A stretch of 8,509 bases of DNA from Candidatus Nomurabacteria bacterium (GTDB lineage: Bacteria > Patescibacteriota > Saccharimonadia > Saccharimonadales > Saccharimonadaceae): the NCBI GenBank assembly GCA_031287975.1, contig JAITSF010000029.1:1-8509 (forward strand), read 5' to 3'. Under the pieces are notes generated by a model. The model saw nothing but the letters and a program-made list of their open reading frames with translations. It was not told the DNA's origin and did not search any database. Made by a program: the position numbers and the translations under genes. This document shows positions 5,779-8,509 of the stretch, piece after piece. Position 1 is the stretch's first letter. The number at the start of each line of letters is the position of its first letter.

Positions 5779-7065
5779 ATGAAAGTATTTTGTTATGACG
5801 AGTTCGCGCCGGAAGACACCGCTATGATGCAAGCCCTATATTCGCGCAGCGCCCAGAGTGTCCAGGAGCATGTCGAAAAAGTCAAAACCACCGGTTCCGG
5901 CAAGTTTATGGAAAGTTTTTATGTCGGCTACGGCCACAATTCTATCGCCGATTGCGGTTCGACCACGATTTTCATCGAAGACGTGTCGATTTTTGTGACT
6001 AAAGCTTTTCAATCGCACAGTTTGTACAGCGGTCAAGAAACCAGCACTCGCTATATCGACATGGCTAAACAAGCCATTAGCGACCCTGTCGGCACAGCTT
6101 TGTCTAAGCAAATTCTAGACAACTCAATGGATTTTTATGTCAAAGCTCGTCCGGCGGTCGAACAGCACATCCGCCACCAATATCCGCGCGCCCACACCGA
6201 AGATGAAAAAATCTACGCCAAAGCTGTCTCGGCGCGGGCATTCGACATCTTGCGCGGTTTCCTGCCGGCCGGTATTCACACGCAGTTTTCTTGGCACACC
6301 AACCTTCGTCAAGCCCATGACGCGCTCGATGTCTTGCTACATCATCCGCTCGCCGAAGTCCGCCAAGCCGCTCAACAAACTCTGGCGATTCTCAAAGCCA
6401 AATACCCAAACAGTTTTTCACACAAAATCCACACCGAATCCGAAGAATATCGCGAATACGCCGCCCAAAATTACAGCTACTACCACAACCCCGCTACGCC
6501 GCAGTTTAAAATGTCAACCGACATCAAACCCGCCGACATTACCCCATATCGCGACTTGTTTACCAAACGCCCACCCAAAACCCTATTGCCGCATTTCTTG
6601 TTAGAACTTGGCCTAGTCAGTTTTGAATTCCAACTCGACTACGGTTCTTTCCGCGATATCCAACGCCACCGCAACGGTGTCTGCCGGATTCCACTTTTAA
6701 CCACCGAAATCGGTTTTAACAATTGGTACTTAAGCCAACTGCCGGCCGCTCAACGCGCCCAAGCCGACAAACTAATCGCCGACCAAACCGCCGCTGTCGC
6801 CAAATTAGACTGCTCGCCGGAAGACCGCCAACATTACATCTCGATGGGTTTCAACACGTCTTGCAAAGTCACTTATGGCCTGCCGGCCGCCATCTATACT
6901 ATCGAAATGCGTTCCGGCCGCACCGTCCACCCGTCCTTGCGCCGCGTCGCCCACCAAATGAGCCACGCTCTTGAGCAAAAGTTCCCCACTGTTAAGCTCC
7001 ACTCCGACTACTCCGCCGACGACTGGGATGTCCGGCGCGGCAGCCACGATATTGTCGCCAAATGA
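5779..7065 (+). CDS. thyX: ThyX-type flavin-dependent thymidylate synthase, double-domain form
   Basis: ThyX enzymes convert dUMP to dTMP using methylene-tetrahydrofolate, NADPH and FAD. This 428-residue protein is about twice the length of a usual ThyX and reads as two fused ThyX-like repeats. Repeat 1 (about 1-210) has GHNSIADCG at 52-60 and the signature region SHSLYSGQETSTRY at 79-92. It also has ARAFDILRGFLPAGIHTQFSWHTNLR across 152-177 and LAEVRQAA at 191-198. Repeat 2 (about 265-428) has LGLVSFEFQLDYGSFRDIQ before RHRNGVCRIPLLT at 296-308, then GLPAAIYTIEMRSGR and PSLRRVAHQMSHALEQKFP. The family motif RHR-x-x-S-x-N-E-x-S-x-R-Y is therefore split: repeat 1 keeps S-x-Q-E-x-S-x-R-Y but has SHS for RHR, and repeat 2 keeps only RHR. 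Pairing with tmk supports a dTMP-synthesis role. An inactive or altered activity cannot be excluded. Double-length ThyX proteins are known in Chlamydiae and other lineages. Confidence 0.88.
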   Translation: MKVFCYDEFAPEDTAMMQALYSRSAQSVQEHVEKVKTTGSGKFMESFYVGYGHNSIADCGSTTIFIEDVSIFVTKAFQSHSLYSGQETSTRYIDMAKQAISDPVGTALSKQILDNSMDFYVKARPAVEQHIRHQYPRAHTEDEKIYAKAVSARAFDILRGFLPAGIHTQFSWHTNLRQAHDALDVLLHHPLAEVRQAAQQTLAILKAKYPNSFSHKIHTESEEYREYAAQNYSYYHNPATPQFKMSTDIKPADITPYRDLFTKRPPKTLLPHFLLELGLVSFEFQLDYGSFRDIQRHRNGVCRIPLLTTEIGFNNWYLSQLPAAQRAQADKLIADQTAAVAKLDCSPEDRQHYISMGFNTSCKVTYGLPAAIYTIEMRSGRTVHPSLRRVAHQMSHALEQKFPTVKLHSDYSADDWDVRRGSHDIVAK

Positions 7066-7067
7066 CT

Positions 7068-7138
7068 AAGTTTTTACGGTTATAACAGTAAAAATTCTAC
7101 TCTATAAAAAGTTTTTACTGTTATAACCGTAAAAACTT
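7068..7138. repeat. 27-bp perfect inverted repeat carrying two operator-like palindromes
   Basis: The left arm 7068-7094 and right arm 7112-7138 are exact reverse complements over 27 bases, separated by 17 bases. Each arm also contains its own imperfect 24-bp palindrome: TTTTTAC, one base, GTTATAAC, one base, GTAAAAA (7071-7094 and 7112-7135), with one mismatched pair. The two palindrome centres are 41 bp apart, about four helical turns, so both would face the same side of DNA. The right arm overlaps the -35 box of the ATPase promoter by two bases. This fits a pair of binding sites for a dimeric repressor. It begins two bases after the thyX stop and could also form a hairpin at the thyX mRNA end, but no T tract follows. 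Confidence 0.75.
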
Positions 7139-7165
7139 GACATAAGTAAAATGATTTGCTAAGAT
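7137..7165 (+). promoter_or_regulatory. Strong leaderless promoter of the ATPase gene
   Basis: TTGACA (7137-7142, perfect -35) is followed after exactly 17 bases by TAAGAT (7160-7165), which is preceded by TGC, making an extended -10. The predicted start at about 7171-7173 lies two to four bases before the ATG at 7175, so the mRNA would be essentially leaderless. No convincing Shine-Dalgarno sequence is present within such a transcript. The -35 box touches the right operator-like palindrome, so a bound regulator would block polymerase. Confidence 0.75.
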
Positions 7166-7174
7166 AGGTCTATT

Positions 7175-8389
7175 ATGGAAAATGAAATTATCAAACGCCA
7201 AAAATACCTCGATGAAATTTTGGGGTTTGTTGATAAACCAGTTATAAAAGTCCTGACTGGCATTCGGCGCGGCGGCAAGTCCTCGCTGATGCAGATGATT
7301 AAACAGCATTTAGTTGAGCTCTCAGACAGCCAAGAATCGGTGCTGTATATCAACTTCGAGCTGCTGAAATACATCAATATTACTAACCAGCAAGAACTGG
7401 CGGCGCACCTAAAAACGGTTATGACCGCTAAAACTCGCTATATTCTGCTGGACGAAATTCAGTTTGTGGACGGTTGGGAAATTGTGGTCAATGGGCTGCA
7501 CGCCGCCAGAAAATACGATATTTACATCACCGGATCAAACTCTAATCTGTTGTCTGGCGAACTATCGACTCGCTTAGCTGGGCGTTTTGTGGAATTTCAC
7601 ATCGGCACGCTGACGTTTTCGGAGCATTTGTATTTCCAAAAGCAGCTTGGCGAGCCGAACGATGTCGAAACCGAATTCAACAAATACCTGCGAATTGGTG
7701 GTTTTCCGGTTATCCAAGTTGCCGGTATGGATGCCGAACAGGGCGACAAAATCGTGGCCGATATCTACAACTCAATTATCTTGCGCGATTTAGTCAAGCG
7801 AAAAAGCATCCGCAACACCGACCAACTAGACCGAATTGTCAAATTTGCGCTCGGTAATATCGGCAACACTTTCTCTGCCAAAAGTATCGCCGACTACCTC
7901 AGAAGCCAAAACCGCCAAATCAATCCTGAAACGATTTATTCTTACCTCGACGCTTTAGAGGAGGCTTTTGTTATTGCTAGGGTCAATCGCTATGATATTA
8001 GAGGCAAAGAAACTTTAAAGACTTTCGAGAAGTTTTATGTAGCCGACCACTCGATTTTGCGAGCGGTTTTGGGCGACAGTCCAGAATTTACAGCTGGGAT
8101 TTTAGAAAATATTGTCTATAACGAGCTACTATATCGCGGCTACACTGTCAATATCGGTAAAATCGCTAATAAAGAAATCGATTTTGTGGCAGTTAAAGGA
8201 AGAATTGTGAAATATATCCAAGTGGCTTATAAACTTGACTCAATAGCGACTGTCGAGCGAGAATTTGGCGCACTCAGTGACCTGAAAAATGGCGAAAAAC
8301 TGGTTATAACCATGGAAAAAGATTTTCGCTCACCCAGTAACGATATTCAACACCACAATTTAACTGATTGGTTGGTTGGACAAGATTAG
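7175..8389 (+). CDS. DUF4143-type AAA ATPase
   Basis: This 404-residue protein belongs to the widespread prokaryotic ATPases with an N-terminal P-loop domain and a C-terminal DUF4143 domain; their cellular role is largely unknown. Walker A, GIRRGGKSS, is at 29-37. Walker B, YILLDEIQ, is at 89-96. The sensor-like ITGSNSNLLSGELSTRLAGR spans 118-137. A winged-helix-like segment (about 231-280, SAKSIADYLRSQN through YLDALEEAFVIARVNRYDIRG) follows. The C-terminal part holds LENIVYNELLYRG (310-322), NKEIDFV (332-338), YIQVAYKL (347-354) and EREFGAL (361-367), a pattern resembling a PD-(D/E)XK fold in which the usual lysine position reads QVA. Nuclease activity is therefore doubtful. It is expressed from its own operator-flanked, leaderless promoter. 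Convergent to it lies the truncated start of a second member of the same family. Such genes are often laterally acquired and strain-variable. Confidence 0.92.
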   Translation: MENEIIKRQKYLDEILGFVDKPVIKVLTGIRRGGKSSLMQMIKQHLVELSDSQESVLYINFELLKYINITNQQELAAHLKTVMTAKTRYILLDEIQFVDGWEIVVNGLHAARKYDIYITGSNSNLLSGELSTRLAGRFVEFHIGTLTFSEHLYFQKQLGEPNDVETEFNKYLRIGGFPVIQVAGMDAEQGDKIVADIYNSIILRDLVKRKSIRNTDQLDRIVKFALGNIGNTFSAKSIADYLRSQNRQINPETIYSYLDALEEAFVIARVNRYDIRGKETLKTFEKFYVADHSILRAVLGDSPEFTAGILENIVYNELLYRGYTVNIGKIANKEIDFVAVKGRIVKYIQVAYKLDSIATVEREFGALSDLKNGEKLVITMEKDFRSPSNDIQHHNLTDWLVGQD

Positions 8390-8442
8390 GCTTTATACGA
8401 CCACAGTTTTTCGAGATACAGTTTTCGTTCGATGATTTTCAT
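8386..8442 (-). pseudogene. Truncated N-terminal remnant of a second DUF4143-type ATPase
   Basis: The minus strand encodes an 18-residue reading frame, MKIIERKLYLEKLWSYKA, then TAA. It resembles the first residues of this ATPase family and of the neighbouring intact copy (EIIKRQKYLDEILGF): II, R, YL and the acidic and hydrophobic positions line up. The match ends just before the P-loop strand would begin, and from there the DNA is the 3' end of the intact ATPase read antisense. The remnant's stop overlaps the intact gene's stop. A deletion or replacement has therefore removed the rest of the gene; a simple frameshift cannot explain it. DNA identity with the intact copy is low, so it is a diverged paralogue. 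It is too short for certainty and could instead be a small functional peptide. Confidence 0.6.
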
Positions 8443-8448
8443 AACCAC

Positions 8449-8477
8449 ATTATACTCTGTCGGGTCTTAGCTGTCAA
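8449..8477 (-). promoter_or_regulatory. Perfect consensus leaderless promoter of the ATPase remnant
   Basis: On the minus strand TTGACA (8477-8472), a 17-base spacer and TATAAT (8454-8449) match the bacterial consensus at all twelve positions. Six bases separate TATAAT from the remnant's ATG, so transcription should start at or next to the A of the start codon. With no terminator visible before 8389, the transcript would continue as antisense RNA into the 3' half of the intact ATPase gene. Confidence 0.8.
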
Positions 8478-8478
8478 T

Positions 8479-8509
8479 CCCAAAACTTGAGGTTTTAGGA
8501 AGTTTTGGG
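8479..8509. repeat. Inverted repeat abutting the remnant promoter
   Basis: CCCAAAACTT (8479-8488) and AAGTTTTGGG (8500-8509) are perfect 10-bp reverse complements around an 11-base loop. One base separates it from the -35 box of the minus-strand promoter, the same position that the large inverted repeat holds at the intact ATPase gene. An operator is the likeliest reading. It runs to the window edge, so it might be longer, or be the stem of a terminator for a gene beyond the edge. Confidence 0.55.

Noticed and set aside
7063..7065. Recoding of TGA as glycine
   Set aside because: TGA ends thyX at the natural C-terminus of the family and is followed at once by the inverted repeat, so it reads as a normal stop.
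7068..7138. Intrinsic terminator after thyX
   Set aside because: The stem is long, but neither strand has a T run after it, and each arm has its own palindrome abutting a strong promoter, which fits operators better.
7068..8509. ATPase as a transposon bounded by the two inverted repeats
   Set aside because: The two repeats differ in sequence, no target-site duplication or transposase is visible, and each repeat adjoins its own -35 box.

Overview
The window looks like chromosomal DNA of a small-genome bacterium of the Candidate Phyla Radiation (Patescibacteria). Saccharibacteria is my best guess, at moderate confidence. The pointers are leaderless promoters placed right at start codons, a double-length ThyX-type thymidylate synthase, a very large coiled-coil surface protein with a three-helix C-terminal membrane anchor, and DUF4143-type ATPases. 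TGA is used as an ordinary stop (thyX), which argues against the groups that recode UGA as glycine. The placement rests on gene character and not on a marker comparison.

Left part (1-793, minus strand): ribosomal protein L10 (rplJ) with its own promoter and a roughly 110-nt 5' leader. The leader contains what I read as the L10-binding autoregulatory RNA element. Downstream of rplJ the window ends in a long hairpin whose 3' strand contains a GGAGG Shine-Dalgarno sequence, presumably that of the next gene (rplL would be expected).

Centre (794-5117, minus strand): one 1426-residue secreted or membrane-anchored protein. It has a signal peptide, long Ala-rich helical regions, a Cys-containing middle segment, a Gly/Ser/Thr-rich linker, an LPRTA motif and three C-terminal membrane helices. 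It has its own promoter inside the end of tmk and an inverted repeat over the predicted transcription start.

Right-centre (5118-7065): thymidylate kinase (tmk, minus) and a thymidylate synthase of the ThyX type (plus) diverge from a 31-bp gap. They catalyse consecutive steps, dUMP to dTMP to dTDP. The gap holds two oppositely directed extended -10 elements that overlap by two bases, so polymerase probably cannot occupy both promoters at once. The ThyX protein is two fused ThyX-like repeats that have split the family signature: repeat 1 keeps the dUMP-side residues and repeat 2 keeps the RHR flavin motif.

Right end (7066-8509): an accessory module. A DUF4143-type ATPase (plus) is driven by a near-consensus leaderless promoter next to two 24-bp operator-like palindromes. 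Convergent with it is an 18-codon remnant of a second ATPase of the same family (minus). The remnant keeps a perfect consensus promoter and its own inverted repeat next to the -35 box. Its transcript would run antisense into the intact ATPase gene. There is no rRNA, tRNA, CRISPR array or insertion sequence that I can see. No stretch longer than 300 bases lacks a gene.
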